A stretch of 64,000 nt of DNA from Lactonifactor longoviformis DSM 17459 (GTDB taxonomy: Bacteria > Bacillota > Clostridia > Lachnospirales > Lachnospiraceae). The stretch spans positions 9,437 through 73,436 of the forward strand of contig NZ_FQVI01000005.1 in the NCBI RefSeq assembly GCF_900129135.1, given 5' to 3'. A program made the position numbers and the translations under genes. Below are positions 63,784 to 64,000 of the stretch, one piece after another. Under the pieces are notes generated by a model. That model was given only the letters and a program-made list of their open reading frames with translations. It searched no databases and had not been told where the DNA came from. Position 1 is the first letter of the stretch. Every line of letters begins with the position of its first letter.

Positions 63784-64000
63784 ATGCTGGAACGTATTTC
63801 GGACACCTATGACATAATAGGAAAGATCGGCGCCGGGAAGGGCGGCACGATCTATAAAGCCTATCACAAGCGCCTGCAGAAAGAAGTTGTGCTGAAAAAG
63901 ATCAACAGCAGCATTTTGGGGTTCAGAGACAGCAGAATCGAAGCAGATATTCTGAAAAACCTGCGTCATTCCTGCATCCCCCAGGTGCTGGATTTTCTGG
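63784..64000 (+). CDS. Serine/threonine protein kinase, N-terminal fragment
   Basis: The gene runs off the right edge. The first 72 residues show a Hanks-type start: YDIIGKIGAGKGGTIYKAYHKRL (glycine loop with GxGxxG), VVLKKI (the catalytic lysine strand), and LKNLRHSCIPQVLDFL (helix C end and next strand). It starts 14 bp after the TPR gene and is likely co-transcribed. The rest of the catalytic domain and any sensor are not visible. Confidence 0.85.
   Translation, partial: MLERISDTYDIIGKIGAGKGGTIYKAYHKRLQKEVVLKKINSSILGFRDSRIEADILKNLRHSCIPQVLDFL

Noticed and set aside
1-64000. CRISPR arrays, insertion sequences and attachment-site repeats
   Set aside because: None seen; the only tandem repeats are within coding regions, and no flanking direct repeats of the island were found by eye.

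Overview
The window looks like the chromosome of a gut-type Lachnospiraceae (Clostridia, Bacillota). The evidence is moderate-GC coding sequence with strong AGGAGG-type ribosome binding sites, a T-box leader, a Firmicutes-type L10 leader, a rpmG-secE-nusG-rplKA-rplJL-rpoBC order, choline-binding-like wall repeats, and SipW/TasA-type exported proteins. No tRNA, rRNA, CRISPR array, integrase or IS element was seen. Assignments come from reading motifs and domain patterns; no database search was possible.

Layout. (1) 1-12.2 kb: end of a wall-binding protein, then a maltodextrin/glycogen block: AraC regulator, GH13 alpha-glucosidase, MalEFG-type importer, 4-alpha-glucanotransferase, LacI repressor with a palindromic operator in front of the binding-protein gene, a second AraC regulator, and glycogen/maltodextrin phosphorylase. 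(2) 12.2-13.6 kb: a T-box leader, probably isoleucine-specific, in front of a BASS-family transporter. (3) 13.6-18.5 kb: a NisRK/SpaRK-like two-component system and a three-gene LanFEG-like ABC exporter. Both promoters carry the same direct repeat. (4) 18.6-22.2 kb: rpmG, secE, nusG, rplK, rplA, rplJ, rplL with several RNA leader structures, including a duplicated two-helix element in front of rplK and rplA. (5) 22.2-51.4 kb: a 29.5-kb accessory island that separates rplL from rpoB, genes normally adjacent. (6) 51.5-59.3 kb: rpoB and rpoC with their own promoter. (7) 59.3-64 kb: an AgrC/LytTR-like two-component system, a TPR membrane protein with an LprI-like C-terminus, and the start of a Ser/Thr kinase.

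The island has two halves. The left half (22.2-33.9 kb) is a headless siphovirus-type tail locus: a CI/Cro-like switch, tail terminator-like protein, tail tube, G/GT chaperone pair with a -1 slippery site, short tape measure, tail-tip proteins, fibre, holin and endolysin. It has no terminase, portal, capsid, sheath or integrase. This is what an F-type tailocin (monocin-like particle bacteriocin) should look like. The right half (34.0-51.4 kb) is a cell-surface fibre locus: six SipW-dependent TasA/camelysin-like proteins, two SipW-type signal peptidases, a 2021-residue double-vWA adhesin, two further exported proteins with a C-terminal membrane segment, and two paralogous BTAD/SARP-type regulators.

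The strongest regulatory observation is in the right half. Four promoters in the fibre locus have the identical geometry TGTGAC-N5-TGTGAC-N10-(T/C)ATA(A/G)T. This is the 11-bp direct-repeat architecture used by SARP regulators, and two SARP-like genes sit in the middle of the locus. I infer a self-contained BTAD-controlled matrix-fibre regulon.
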